Source: Motilimonas eburnea (GTDB lineage Bacteria; Pseudomonadota; Gammaproteobacteria; Enterobacterales; CBDFNC01). Taken from it: 64,000 nucleotides of DNA. Shown here in pieces: positions 39,626 through 48,698 of the stretch. The notes under the pieces were generated by a model, which did not search any database, had not been told where the DNA came from, and was given only the letters and a program-made list of their open reading frames with translations. The stretch spans positions 62,001-126,000 of the forward strand of contig NZ_JAIMJB010000005.1 in the NCBI RefSeq assembly GCF_021295345.1, given 5' to 3'. Each line of letters starts with the position of its first letter. Positions within the stretch are counted from its first letter, which is position 1. Both the position numbers and the translations under genes were made by a program.

Positions 39626-40573
39626 CTATGAGCGCCGTGGCGATCTTAATTGCTGATGCTGGATCCGGTACTGTTTAGGGGTGACTTGATGAAACTGTTT
39701 AAAATTTCGGATCAGCACATCACTGGACTGAAAACCACATTCAAATGCTATCTGCTGAATAGAAAGGTCGGTTTCGGCCAGCTTTTGCGCGGCAATAAAA
39801 CAGCGCCACTGACGTAGGTATTGCTGTGCTGTGGTGCCTGTCATCCGTTTAAATCTGTCGGCAAAGGCAGAGCGGGATAACGCAGAAACCGCGGCCAGCT
39901 CTTCAAGTCGCCAATCTCGACGATAATCTTGCTGCACCGCTAACACGGCGGGCGTTAAGTATCTGTCGTTAATCGCACACAACCAACTTGGGTTGATATC
40001 CAGCGCCGGTAATCCTCGGATCATATCCAACATCATCAAATCGAGTAGATGATTAAGGGCGAGCTGATAGCCTTGGGGTCGCTGGGAATTCTCTTGATAA
40101 ATCCATTCAACATAGCGGCTGAGTCGCTCACTGTGCTGAATGTCGATCACCATGATTTTGGGCAACTTTGCCATCTTGGTATCGACGCCCCAATGTTGGA
40201 TCATGGCAAAGGTAATGGCGCCACAAACCAAATCACACGGCTCACCCTCACCGCCCACCACCCTTTGGCTGACTTGTTCAGCCGTCTTATCATCAAACAG
40301 CTCGCTGACAAACTGACAGCCAACCCCCAGCTCACTGCTAACGCGGTATGCGTCGCCATAAGGCAGCAGCACCATTTGGCCTTGTTGCAACTCAATACTA
40401 GGCTCACCTACCACCTCCACCACGCAACGTCCACGACGCAAGTAACAAAATCTGCCCCGCTCACCTTGTCGCTGAGTCAGCCCCCATGGCTCACGCAGTT
40501 GTATCTGAGTAAACACGTCTATCTCAGGAGCAAGACGTTGAATAAACTGACTAAGGGGATCGGAATAAGACAT
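39626..40573 (-). CDS. AraC-family transcriptional regulator with cupin-type sensor domain
   Basis: A 315-residue regulator. The N-terminal ~170 residues are a cupin-like ligand pocket (CYLRRGRCVVEV, GQMVLLPYGD). The C-terminal AraC double helix-turn-helix has EELAAVSALSRSAFADRFKR and LSIQQIAFECGFQSSDVLIR. It is followed on the same strand by the 49-codon gene and the DoxX-like gene, which may be its targets. The start is an ATG with no strong Shine-Dalgarno sequence; a frame read antisense to it is a shadow. Confidence 0.88.
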   Translation of the reverse strand: MSYSDPLSQFIQRLAPEIDVFTQIQLREPWGLTQRQGERGRFCYLRRGRCVVEVVGEPSIELQQGQMVLLPYGDAYRVSSELGVGCQFVSELFDDKTAEQVSQRVVGGEGEPCDLVCGAITFAMIQHWGVDTKMAKLPKIMVIDIQHSERLSRYVEWIYQENSQRPQGYQLALNHLLDLMMLDMIRGLPALDINPSWLCAINDRYLTPAVLAVQQDYRRDWRLEELAAVSALSRSAFADRFKRMTGTTAQQYLRQWRCFIAAQKLAETDLSIQQIAFECGFQSSDVLIRNFKQFHQVTPKQYRIQHQQLRSPRRS

Positions 40574-40923
40574 AACAAGCTAACTATTTGATGGTAATGT
40601 AGATATTTGATAACAAAGGCTAGCATAACGGCAACAGAAAGCTTATGGTTTTGTCGGACCAAGCAGGTTGTTTATCTGTGCCTGAACATTATGCCGATGT
40701 AGAGCACTTTAGCTCGGTTGTGGTCTCAGCTTTAGATCGCCAGAGACAGCAAATGACCATTGAAAGTGATAGATAACGGCGCAGGGCTTTTCGTTAAGCA
40801 GTTTTGCAATCAAGAGTGCGAATACCAAGCTGAAACCGCCGCAAGCTAATCATCACAATGCCAGTGACATATATTTTATTTAATGGCAATCTCGCCTATA
40901 TCAAAACATGCGAGAAAACTGAA
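40574..40923. other. 350-bp region with no confident gene
   Basis: It lies between the divergent AraC gene and the small gene at 40924. A 43-codon frame at 40645-40776 starts MVLSDQAGCLSVPEHYADVE but has no good ribosome binding site and is unlike anything I know. It may be a decayed gene piece. No repeat or terminator found. Confidence 0.4.
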
Positions 40924-41178
40924 ATGAAAACATTTGAATTTTATGTAAAACAAGATGCTGTACTGCCTCTAGACATTAATAGCCCAAGTTTTGCCGAGGA
41001 AAAAGATCAGTTGATTGCGCAAGGGTTTGAGATTGCCGGAGACTTGGTGAAGGCAGAAACCTCGACACAAGCATTTGAAAAATTTAAAATTGCTAACCTA
41101 GATGAACTGGCAGGATTGGCCAGCTGGCATCTTATTGTGGGCGGTATTGCCGCGGTTTTAGGCTTTAGCGCAAATTAA
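40924..41178 (+). CDS. Small protein with C-terminal membrane helix, unknown
   Basis: An 84-residue protein (MKTFEFYVKQDAVLPLDINS start). The first ~60 residues look like a compact alpha-beta domain with an EKDQLIAQGFEIAGDLVKAE segment. The last ~20 (WHLIVGGIAAVLGFSAN) are a membrane tail. The ATG at 40924 is chosen over the longer frame from 40858, whose extra residues look unrelated. I have a faint memory of similar Vibrio/Shewanella hypotheticals but no function. Expression signal weak. Confidence 0.45.
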   Translation: MKTFEFYVKQDAVLPLDINSPSFAEEKDQLIAQGFEIAGDLVKAETSTQAFEKFKIANLDELAGLASWHLIVGGIAAVLGFSAN

Positions 41179-41416
41179 TCTCAATACAAGACCTAGGCTG
41201 TCATTTCTGGCGTTCTCCAATATTTGCCAGCCTAGCTCATCACCTGCAAACATATTCACCTTTGTACTTGATTAATCCCTGCTCCGCCATCATATCTATT
41301 TTATCGAATTACTTTTGTCGCAATGGAGAGCCCACGGGCGAGACCAACTAGCATTAAATTTAATTACATTTCAAATGATTAGCCATGTTTGCGACTTTAC
41401 TTTACAAGACTGATAA

Positions 41417-41896
41417 ATGCATAAAATAGAAATAAGACAAGCTAAAATCGAAGATGCAGCAACCATCTTAAGGTTCATCACCGAGTTAGCCACCTATGAA
41501 AAATTGGCCCATGAAGTAAAAACAAACATTGCAGCTATCGAACAGAGCATATTTTCTGCTGATTCAACCGCTCATGGAATCATATGTGAAGTAAATGGAG
41601 AGCCAGTCGGTTTTGCGGTGTATTTCTACAACTATTCCACTTGGTTGGGTAAAAATGGGCTGTACTTGGAAGACCTTTACGTTTCACCTGAATATCGCAG
41701 TATTGGTGCAGGTAAGGCCATTTTGAAATATTTAGCTAAGCTAGCCGTCGCCAAGAATTGCGGGCGTTTTGAGTGGTGTGTATTAGACTGGAATGAGCCT
41801 GCAATTGATTTTTACAAATCTATCGGCGCTAAGCCCCAAGATGAGTGGGTTATCTATCGCCTCACCGGTGATGCTCTTTTGGACTTTGCCAGCTAG
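41417..41896 (+). CDS. SSAT-like GNAT acetyltransferase (diamine/thialysine type)
   Basis: A 159-residue acetyltransferase close to the spermidine/spermine and thialysine N-acetyltransferase group: YLEDLYVSPEYRSIGAGKAI is the acetyl-CoA loop, and RFEWCVLDWNEPAIDFYKSI is the family's C-terminal signature. It would add acetyl groups to small diamines or amino-acid analogues. That is a family-level inference. Monocistronic; the AraC gene at 41969 follows on the same strand. Confidence 0.87.
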   Translation: MHKIEIRQAKIEDAATILRFITELATYEKLAHEVKTNIAAIEQSIFSADSTAHGIICEVNGEPVGFAVYFYNYSTWLGKNGLYLEDLYVSPEYRSIGAGKAILKYLAKLAVAKNCGRFEWCVLDWNEPAIDFYKSIGAKPQDEWVIYRLTGDALLDFAS

Positions 41897-41968
41897 TTGC
41901 TCACATCATTTGGCATCGATTTGCCAAAATGAGAGTATGAGGGTCTGGCTCAGTAAGGCGATACTCGT

Positions 41969-42778
41969 ATGTTGTTAGACTTAGATTATCAACCAGTACA
42001 AGGGCAAGTCGCTTTGGCTGGTGCCTATCAAACGCAACCCCCCTTACCCCCGCTCAATCGTTGGGTTCAGTCCTATTGGCAACTCAATGTTGCTAAGGGC
42101 CAATTTTGGTACCACAGCGTGCCGGATAACTGTGTTGATTGGATCATCAACCTAGATTATTTTGAAGATAATTTTCTGATCCCGCCTTTTCTTTCAGCTG
42201 CCTTATTTCGTCTTGAAGGTCCTGCTTGTTTTTTTGGTATTCGTTTTCGCATTTTAGGACATCACGGTTTGATGACGACGCCATTGGGCGAATGGGGCCA
42301 AGCAAGCGATGTAAGAGCGCAAGATTTGTTAGCCAAAGTGCTGGTTTGCTCGGTGTTTGAGTCGATTGAACAGGCGAGCTTTGATACTCGCTGTGCTCAG
42401 TTATCCGCTGTTCTACTGTCAGCTATCAAACTGACCAAGGTTGATCCGCGATTGGCTAACTACATTCGATATTGTCACGCCAATGTGGGCGCCAATCTCG
42501 ACCTTTCGGATAAGCAATGTGCCGAATTTGGCGTCTCGGCACGTCAACTAAGAAGATTAACCCAACAGCATCTAGGGTTGCTTCCCAAGGACTTTGCTCG
42601 GGTGTTGCGCTTTCAACGAACCTTGAACGCGATGAACATGCAAAAGCACAACACCGCATACCTAGATTATTATTTCGACCAGTCTCACTTTATTCGCGAA
42701 TTTAAACGCTTGGCCGGACTCACGCCCACCCAATTTCAAAAGATGTCCGTTTTGTACAATGCTCCCATGGCTAATTAA
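41969..42778 (+). CDS. AraC-family regulator
   Basis: A 269-residue regulator with a DUF6597-like N-terminal sensor (PPLNRWVQSYWQLNVAKGQF) and an AraC DNA-binding C-terminus (FGVSARQLRRLTQQHLGLLPKDFARVLRFQ, DYYFDQSHFIREFKRLAGLT). The glyoxalase-type gene follows 44 bp downstream on the same strand, a common AraC-VOC pair. The regulator probably controls it. The ligand is unknown. Confidence 0.87.
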   Translation: MLLDLDYQPVQGQVALAGAYQTQPPLPPLNRWVQSYWQLNVAKGQFWYHSVPDNCVDWIINLDYFEDNFLIPPFLSAALFRLEGPACFFGIRFRILGHHGLMTTPLGEWGQASDVRAQDLLAKVLVCSVFESIEQASFDTRCAQLSAVLLSAIKLTKVDPRLANYIRYCHANVGANLDLSDKQCAEFGVSARQLRRLTQQHLGLLPKDFARVLRFQRTLNAMNMQKHNTAYLDYYFDQSHFIREFKRLAGLTPTQFQKMSVLYNAPMAN

Positions 42779-42822
42779 ACAATAATCTCCCCTGTCCAAA
42801 CCTACGTTTAAGGAGAGAAGAG

Positions 42823-43221
42823 ATGATCGAAATTAATGCGATGTTCCCAGTCATGGTGACTAATGATTTAACCGCCGTTAAGGCGTTTTATGAATCCGTA
42901 TTTGGCTTTAACGCCGTGTTTTTTGATGCTGATTTTTATCTGCATTTGGTGTCACCAAACTCTGGGGTTCAGCTCGGATTTTTGCTACCCAATCATGCCA
43001 GCCAACCTGAGTTTCTGCAGCCACTTATGTCGCCCGATGGCTATGTGATCTCACTAGAAGTAGACAATGCCGCAAAAGCCTATGCCAAGGCACAGGCAAT
43101 GAATTTAACCATAGCAATGGAGCTAAAACAGGAAGCATGGGGGCAAGTCCACTTTATGTTGCAAGATCCCGCCGGCTTTCGTATCGATGTGGTTCAACAC
43201 CTTGAAGTGTCAGGTAATTAG
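42823..43221 (+). CDS. Glyoxalase/VOC-superfamily protein
   Basis: A 132-residue single VOC-fold protein of the bleomycin-resistance/dioxygenase type: FPVMVTNDLTAVKAFYESVF opening, YVISLEVDNAAKAYAKAQ and VHFMLQDPAGFRIDVVQH near the end. The metal-ligand histidine/glutamate set is only partly evident, so activity is uncertain. AAGGAGAG precedes the ATG. It follows the AraC gene. Confidence 0.85.
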   Translation: MIEINAMFPVMVTNDLTAVKAFYESVFGFNAVFFDADFYLHLVSPNSGVQLGFLLPNHASQPEFLQPLMSPDGYVISLEVDNAAKAYAKAQAMNLTIAMELKQEAWGQVHFMLQDPAGFRIDVVQHLEVSGN

Positions 43222-43349
43222 ACAAAAATCATCCCAGCGCACAATACCCTTGATAAAATAAGGCGTAAAATGGCTCTGAGTTAGTTAACTTATGCCTGCC
43301 GTGTAGGTAGGCTCATCACTTAATCATATGATTCTATTAGGATGGACGC

Positions 43350-43973
43350 ATGAACGAAGACAGATGGATCGCACTGATGCAGGCGATGGGATTCGAGCCT
43401 GCCATTGACTGTTATCACGCGCTTTACCAAGCCTATTCGGAGCCCCAACGCTTCTACCACACGGTTAAGCATATCAATGCCATGCTGGCGCACTTTGATT
43501 CGGTTAAACATCTTGCCGAGCAACCCGCCGAGCTTGAACTTGCTATCTGGTTTCATGACGCCATTTACAACATACCGTCAAGCAGTAACGAGCTCGATAG
43601 CGCCCGTTGGGCCAAACAATTTGTGCAGAGTAAGGGATATGCTGAAGCCGGCACTCAGCGTATCTTTGACCTGATCATGGCAACCCAACACCATGAAAAA
43701 TCAACCCTCATAGATGCTAACCTGATTATTGATATCGATTTGGCGATCCTCGGCTCAGCGCCCGCCACCTATGATGAATTTGAACAAAATATTCGCCGGG
43801 AATACCACATGGTGCCCGAAGCGATATACCGAGAAAAACGAGCAGAAATCCTCGCACATTTCTTAGCCACTGGGCAGATTTACAAGTTAGACCGCTTTAT
43901 TAGCCAATATGAAAACGCGGCTCGTGAGAATATTAGATGCGCCATTGAAAGGTTAAAAACGAATCACCACTAA
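43350..43973 (+). CDS. HD-superfamily predicted metal-dependent phosphohydrolase
   Basis: A 207-residue protein with the HD motif in HLAEQPAELELAIWFHDAIY (His-Asp at FHD) and flanking ligands in the YHTVKHIN and ATQHHEKST segments. It belongs to a family of small HD enzymes (COG4339 type), probably acting on a nucleotide or phosphate ester; the substrate is unknown. It is followed by a hairpin terminator and the convergent trpB gene. Confidence 0.85.
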   Translation: MNEDRWIALMQAMGFEPAIDCYHALYQAYSEPQRFYHTVKHINAMLAHFDSVKHLAEQPAELELAIWFHDAIYNIPSSSNELDSARWAKQFVQSKGYAEAGTQRIFDLIMATQHHEKSTLIDANLIIDIDLAILGSAPATYDEFEQNIRREYHMVPEAIYREKRAEILAHFLATGQIYKLDRFISQYENAARENIRCAIERLKTNHH

Positions 43974-43980
43974 AACCATC

Positions 43981-44005
43981 ATGGCAGCCCAGATCTGGCT
44001 GCCAT
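43981..44005. terminator. Hairpin between convergent HD and trpB genes
   Basis: ATGGCAGCC (43981-43989) pairs with GGCTGCCAT (43997-44005), a perfect 9-bp stem with a 7-nt loop. Neither side has a strong T-run, so it would be a weak two-way terminator. Confidence 0.5.
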
Positions 44006-44049
44006 TGTTATCTCCCCTTAGCAAACAAAGCCTGCTAACTTCGTAAGTG

Positions 44050-45273
44050 CTAACTCAGCAAGGATTCAATGCCGTATTCTGGGCCGTATTTTTCAACCAC
44101 AAAGTCGATGTCTTTATCACCTCGACCCGAAAGGTTAACTAAGATAGTGCCCTTCTCTCCTTGTTGGGCCAGCTTAATCGCTTGAGCAATGGCATGAGAC
44201 GATTCGATAGCGGGGATAATCCCTTCCATACGAGACAGCTCAAAAAAAGCATCAATGGCTTCTTTATCACTGATATGTACGTAATTAGCACGACCAGACT
44301 CTTTTAAGAAGGCGTGTTGTGGTCCAACCGATGGATAATCTAAACCACTGGCCACGGAATAAACCTGCTGCGGCTCACCTTCACTGTCTTTGAGCATATA
44401 AGACTTAAAGCCATGCATAATACCCGGCTCACCTAAGGTTAAAGTAGCAGCATGCTCACCCGGCTCTAAGCTGCGTCCCGAAGGTTCAACGCCATATAAG
44501 GTGACGTCTTTATCGGCTAAAAACGCACTGAACAAGCCCATGGCGTTCGAGCCACCACCGACACAGGCCACTAAGTTATCAGGTAATTTACCCGTCATTT
44601 GCTGAAATTGCTCACGGGCTTCGTTGCCGATAATGGATTGAAAATCACGCACCATGGCCGGAAATGGATGTGGGCCAACCACAGAGCCAATGGCATAAAT
44701 TTGGCTGATGGGATCTGTCATATAAGCTTCAAACGCAGCATCTACCGCTTCTTTTAAGGTTTTGCGGCCATGGGTGGCAGGAATCACTCGCGCGCCAAGT
44801 ATGCGCATTCGCACTACGTTCGGGTGTTCTTTTTTGATATCCACTTCGCCCATGTAAATATCACATTCTAGGCCCACTAATGCCGCGGCGGTTGCCAATG
44901 CCACACCATGTTGGCCCGCTCCCGTTTCGGCAATCAGCTTCTTCTTGCCCATTTTTTTCGCCAGCAAGGCTTCACCTAGACAATGATTAATTTTATGAGC
45001 GCCGGTGTGGTTGAGATCTTCACGTTTTAGGTAGATATCGGCACCGTATTTTTGCGACAAATTTTGCGCGTGAAAAATCGGACTTGGTCGACCAACAAAG
45101 TGCTTGTATAAACGCGCAAGCTCGGCTCGATATTCAGGATCATTTTTACATTCATCATAAGCCGCGCTGATCTGATCCATGATTTTTTGCAACTCTTCAG
45201 GAATAAAGCTGCCACCAAATTCACCAAAATAGCCCTGTGCGTTAGGCTGCGGATGTTGAAAGGTATTTTCCAT
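44050..45273 (-). CDS. trpB: Tryptophan synthase beta subunit, stand-alone (no trpA nearby)
   Basis: A 407-residue PLP enzyme that joins indole to serine to make tryptophan. PLP lysine in [10 protein letters not shown], catalytic glutamate in AETGAGQHG, phosphate loop GGGSNAMG, and [12 protein letters not shown] are all in place. The ATG at 45273 is preferred over the one three codons upstream (45282), because AAGGA is only one base from the latter. The segment [20 protein letters not shown] replaces the usual YMGAEDxxRQxxNVxRM region near the TrpA interface, and no trpA, trpC or trpR-like operator is present. It may scavenge free indole instead of working in an alpha2beta2 complex. Confidence 0.93.
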   Translation of the reverse strand: MENTFQHPQPNAQGYFGEFGGSFIPEELQKIMDQISAAYDECKNDPEYRAELARLYKHFVGRPSPIFHAQNLSQKYGADIYLKREDLNHTGAHKINHCLGEALLAKKMGKKKLIAETGAGQHGVALATAAALVGLECDIYMGEVDIKKEHPNVVRMRILGARVIPATHGRKTLKEAVDAAFEAYMTDPISQIYAIGSVVGPHPFPAMVRDFQSIIGNEAREQFQQMTGKLPDNLVACVGGGSNAMGLFSAFLADKDVTLYGVEPSGRSLEPGEHAATLTLGEPGIMHGFKSYMLKDSEGEPQQVYSVASGLDYPSVGPQHAFLKESGRANYVHISDKEAIDAFFELSRMEGIIPAIESSHAIAQAIKLAQQGEKGTILVNLSGRGDKDIDFVVEKYGPEYGIESLLS

Positions 45274-45440
45274 TTTCGTCATGTCCTTATATTGAAAAGC
45301 GATGTCTTGTTATAACGACAAAACCACAATAAAAGTATGACTACTTTAGAGATTTGTTAGCTTGGGCATATTTTTGTGCTACCCCAAGTTAAGGAAGCCA
45401 AACAAATGGCTAAGATGCCAGACTGACTTAAGTGATTCAG

Positions 45441-45746
45441 CTAAGCGACTTGTGATAGATAAAACAGCATGGGATTAATGACAAGGCAAATCAGGGCGAG
45501 TAAAGATAACAGCAGCCATATTTTCACTGGATGTTGAGTGCGCACTTCAACCTTGTGATATTTAAAAATTGCAGGCACAGAAAGTAAGCCAATAAAGATG
45601 CCCCAAATCACCCCGGCTTCAATCACATCGGTGCGAGCGTTTAAAAAAGAAACTTCGTTTAAGTCATTAAAAGAAAACAGAAATCCAGCGACAGAAGCGG
45701 CTACCGAAACCAGTATGGGTAAAATGATAAAGATGATTTTCGACAT
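45441..45746 (-). CDS. Small membrane protein of unknown function
   Basis: A 101-residue protein with three membrane helices: ~3-26 (IIFIILPILVSVAASVAGFL), ~45-62 and ~76-96. The linkers are short and charged. It has no recognisable family. It lies upstream of trpB on the same strand, 167 bp apart, so co-transcription is doubtful. No motif suggests a substrate. Confidence 0.5.
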   Translation of the reverse strand: MSKIIFIILPILVSVAASVAGFLFSFNDLNEVSFLNARTDVIEAGVIWGIFIGLLSVPAIFKYHKVEVRTQHPVKIWLLLSLLALICLVINPMLFYLSQVA

Positions 45747-45815
45747 AACTAATTAGACTCATCAAAGTTTTTTAAAACATCACCTTACATTAACTTATTA
45801 GCGAAATTATCGGTA

Positions 45816-46226
45816 TCACTTAATCACTAAATTTTGCAGCCTTAAAAACTCAGCCAAAGCCAGCTTATCGGCTGGTGTATCGATCTCTTGCTCAGCCTCA
45901 GCAAAGGTACGCCAATACACGGCATCGGCTTCCAATGCGCTTATCTCACCCGACCAAGCTAGCACGGCGTAATAATGAATTAACTGCAACTCGGTACTGG
46001 GGTGATAGAGCGAACAGATATGCTGATATTGCAGCGCGCTGATACCCAATTCTTCTTTAATTTCGCGTATCAAGGCTTGCTCTGGCGATTCACCTTGCTC
46101 GATATGGCCACCGGGGATGGCGACCAAATTAGGGTCGCACGCCTTATGTTCGGCGCGTTTTTCCAGCAAAATCTGGCCATCTTTAATCAACAAAAAAGAC
46201 GAACAGGGATAAATATCGTGTTGCAT
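45816..46226 (-). CDS. NUDIX hydrolase
   Basis: A 136-residue pyrophosphohydrolase. The NUDIX box is complete: G-x5-E-x7-REUxEExGU in GGHIEQGESPEQALIREIKE followed by ELG. It cleaves nucleoside-diphosphate-X compounds; the substrate is unknown. The ATG at 46226 has GGAG at 8 bp spacing. A longer upstream frame (from 46295) would run through the REP element at 46279-46307 and is rejected. It precedes the convergent region of the MAPEG gene. Confidence 0.9.
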   Translation of the reverse strand: MQHDIYPCSSFLLIKDGQILLEKRAEHKACDPNLVAIPGGHIEQGESPEQALIREIKEELGISALQYQHICSLYHPSTELQLIHYYAVLAWSGEISALEADAVYWRTFAEAEQEIDTPADKLALAEFLRLQNLVIK

Positions 46227-46278
46227 AAACTTAACTCCAAAATGAACATTTAATGATAAGCCAAACCACTGGGAGCAG

Positions 46279-46361
46279 GTAGGAGCACCAGTCATGGTGC
46301 GATTTGGTCCCCATTTATCGCTGCATTACTGCAGCTCCCACAAGACTGCAACTCCCACAAA
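46279..46361. repeat. REP-like pair between NUDIX and MAPEG genes
   Basis: Forward at 46279-46307 (GTAGGAGC-ACCAGTCATGGTG-CGATTTGG). Inverse at 46314-46343 (read back GTGGGAGC-TGCAGTAATGCAG-CGATAAA). A truncated third piece ends at 46361 (read back TTTGTGGGAGTTGCAGTC). Confidence 0.85.
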
Positions 46362-46445
46362 GGAAGATATCAAGCCACAATGAACCAAGGATATGACAAC
46401 ATCGTAACTTAGCTATTATTTAATTATTCATAACAAGGATTTTTT

Positions 46446-46880
46446 ATGACCGCACTTGAGCCCATGCTAGCCACCTATCACCTTAGTCTTTGGGGAATGT
46501 GGCTGATTTTATTTACCGTGTTGGTGCAATCCGCCATAGCGACTGCCGCCCATCGTAAACAAGCTAAATATATCCCGGGAATGCTAGATGAGCGTCTTGG
46601 TCATGAATCTTTTGTGTTTCGCAGCCATCGCACCTTTCACAACTCCCTTGAAAACACCCTATTGATGTTTGCCCCTGCGCTGCTCGCCATTCTTGTTGGG
46701 GTTAATCCAACTTGGCTGGCGATTTGGGTGTGGCTGTATGCCATCGCGCGTATCATCCACATGGTGCTGTATTACGTGATTGCCACCGAGCGCAACCCTA
46801 GCCCGCGTAGCTATTTCTTTATGTTAGGTTTTGTTTGTAATATCGCGGTATTTATCTTGGTTGCGATGCGGTTGCTTTAA
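46446..46880 (+). CDS. MAPEG-family membrane protein
   Basis: A 144-residue four-helix protein of the MAPEG (eicosanoid/glutathione-metabolism) superfamily: RAxRxxxNxxE motif appears as RSHRTFHNSLENTLLMFAPA, and the following helix reads WVWLYAIARIIHMVLYYV. Bacterial members may act on glutathione or hydrophobic electrophiles; the exact substrate is unknown. AAGGATTTTTT precedes the ATG. It ends 2 bp before the convergent modC. Confidence 0.85.
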   Translation: MTALEPMLATYHLSLWGMWLILFTVLVQSAIATAAHRKQAKYIPGMLDERLGHESFVFRSHRTFHNSLENTLLMFAPALLAILVGVNPTWLAIWVWLYAIARIIHMVLYYVIATERNPSPRSYFFMLGFVCNIAVFILVAMRLL

Positions 46881-46881
46881 G

Positions 46882-47988
46882 CTACTTCGCTACCCCAATC
46901 AGGTTGATGGCCTTGATCAAGGCGAACACTTGCTCACCGGGTCGCAGCTGCATTTCTTGCTGCGCCCAAGAGGTGATGCGCGCCTTTATTTGTTGTTGGC
47001 CCACGGCCAAGCGCCATTCTACTTGTTGGTCTTGTTCCTCGAATTCAATCAGGGTCACGGGCAATACATTTCGCATACTGGTTGCTGTTGGCCGCACTCG
47101 GCTCAGCGCCACATCGCCAGCGCGGATCTTAACCAGTACTTCTTGTTCGGCGGGTAACTGATGACCACTGCTCCATAAACACAATGCCGGCTCGCTTGCC
47201 TCATTATCTAATGCCAAGGGCAGCATACCGTGGTTATCCGCCACCTTCGCCACCTTGGCTTTGAGCAACACACTTTGCTCACGCTCACCTAGCCAAGGGC
47301 GCATTGGTTCGCTGTTCCACACTTGCTCCAAGGGGCCGTGTTGTAGCACCTTGCCGTCTGCCATTAACACCAAATAATCAACTAATTGCAGCACTTCATT
47401 AAGGTTATGGCTCACTAAAATAATCGGCAGCTTAAATTGTTGCGATAGCGCTTTGAGGTAAGGCATCAGCTCTTGCTTGCGCGGCTCATCCAACGAGGCC
47501 AGCGGCTCATCCATTAACAAGAGTTCAGGCTCAGATAACAAGGAGCGGCCAATGGCCACACGCTGTTTCTCCCCGCCCGACAACTCATTGGGATAGCGTT
47601 GTAATAAGGCCTCTATGCCCAATAACTGCACCACTTTGGCAATTTTTTGCTCACTGTCGGCGGTGGTTTTGTGGCCGTAAACCAGATTCTTTTGCACCGT
47701 GTAATGGGGAAATAAACGCGCATCTTGAAACACATAGCCAATACGCCTTTGCTCCGGCGGCAACCACCGCCTTTGTTGGCGGTCAACAAACACCTTTTGA
47801 TTAAATTCAATCCGACCCGAATCAGGCTTCACTAAACCCGCGATTAAGTTGATCACACTGGTTTTGCCTGCTCCCGATAATCCAAATAACCCCACCACCC
47901 CGTGCATGGGCAAATCTAAATCGAGTGCTAATTGGCAGCTGCCTAGCTGCTTTTCACAAGCCAGCACTAGCTGAGAAACTTGGCTCAT
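46882..47988 (-). CDS. modC: ModC, molybdate ABC transporter ATPase
   Basis: A 368-residue ATPase that energises molybdate import. Walker A GLSGAGKTS, the ABC signature LSGGEKQRVAIGRSLL, Walker B LLLMDEPLASLD, and a C-terminal molybdate-binding Mop/TOBE domain (~290-360) are all visible. It overlaps modB by 4 bp (ATGA). Imported molybdate feeds the molybdopterin cofactor of TorA. Confidence 0.96.
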   Translation of the reverse strand: MSQVSQLVLACEKQLGSCQLALDLDLPMHGVVGLFGLSGAGKTSVINLIAGLVKPDSGRIEFNQKVFVDRQQRRWLPPEQRRIGYVFQDARLFPHYTVQKNLVYGHKTTADSEQKIAKVVQLLGIEALLQRYPNELSGGEKQRVAIGRSLLSEPELLLMDEPLASLDEPRKQELMPYLKALSQQFKLPIILVSHNLNEVLQLVDYLVLMADGKVLQHGPLEQVWNSEPMRPWLGEREQSVLLKAKVAKVADNHGMLPLALDNEASEPALCLWSSGHQLPAEQEVLVKIRAGDVALSRVRPTATSMRNVLPVTLIEFEEQDQQVEWRLAVGQQQIKARITSWAQQEMQLRPGEQVFALIKAINLIGVAK

Positions 47989-48680
47989 GCTGCCACCTCA
48001 CGCTTAGTTTGTTCTCTGCGTAGCAGCCATTCCGAGAAAAACAGGGCCGACAAGGCCAGCACCACAGCCAAAATACACAGCCGAGCAGCGGCAAATTCTT
48101 GGCCGGGGGTTTCAATAAAGCTATACATGGCTAGTGGCAGGGTCTGTGTTTCTTGAGGAATATTCGCTACAAAGGTAATAGTGGCGCCAAACTCTCCTAA
48201 GCTGCGCGCAAATGCCAACACCACACCCGCCAGTAAACCGGGGTAAATCAGTGGCAAGGTAATAGTAAAGAACACTTTAACCGGCCCCGCCCCTAAGGTG
48301 CGCGCCGCCTGCTCTAACTTAGGATCAACATGATCAAATGCCAATCGCAGCGAGCGCACCATTAACGGAAACGCCACCACCGCGGCGGCCAACGCGGCGC
48401 CGCGCCAACTAAAAGCAAAGCTCAGCCCCAAGTGGGTTTGCAACCAACTTCCTAGGGGAGATTGCGGACTTAAACTTACCAATAATAAATAGCCCGTGAC
48501 GACAGGCGGCAACACCAAGGGCAGATGCACTAAGCTGTCTAACAAGCGCTTACCCCAAAATTGATAGCGAGATAGCAGCCAAGCCACCAATAAGCCAAAA
48601 GGCAAGCTGGCAATCACGGCTACCCCTGCCACTTTTAGGCTAAGTAATAAGGCTTGGCTTTCTAATTCGGTTAATAGCAC
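47985..48680 (-). CDS. modB: ModB, molybdate ABC transporter permease
   Basis: A 231-residue permease with six helices. The EAA-type loop reads EQAARTLGAGPVKVFFTI, and the following GEFGATITFVANIPQ matches the family. The start is GTG at 48680, with GGAGG ten bases upstream; no in-frame ATG fits. It lies between modA and modC and overlaps modC by 4 bp. Confidence 0.95.
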   Translation of the reverse strand: MLLTELESQALLLSLKVAGVAVIASLPFGLLVAWLLSRYQFWGKRLLDSLVHLPLVLPPVVTGYLLLVSLSPQSPLGSWLQTHLGLSFAFSWRGAALAAAVVAFPLMVRSLRLAFDHVDPKLEQAARTLGAGPVKVFFTITLPLIYPGLLAGVVLAFARSLGEFGATITFVANIPQETQTLPLAMYSFIETPGQEFAAARLCILAVVLALSALFFSEWLLRREQTKREVAA

Positions 48681-48698
48681 GAGTACATGGCCTCCTAT

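Noticed and set aside
40049-40591. 180-codon frame antisense to the AraC gene
   Set aside because: AraC domains on the other strand are clear; no family for the antisense frame.
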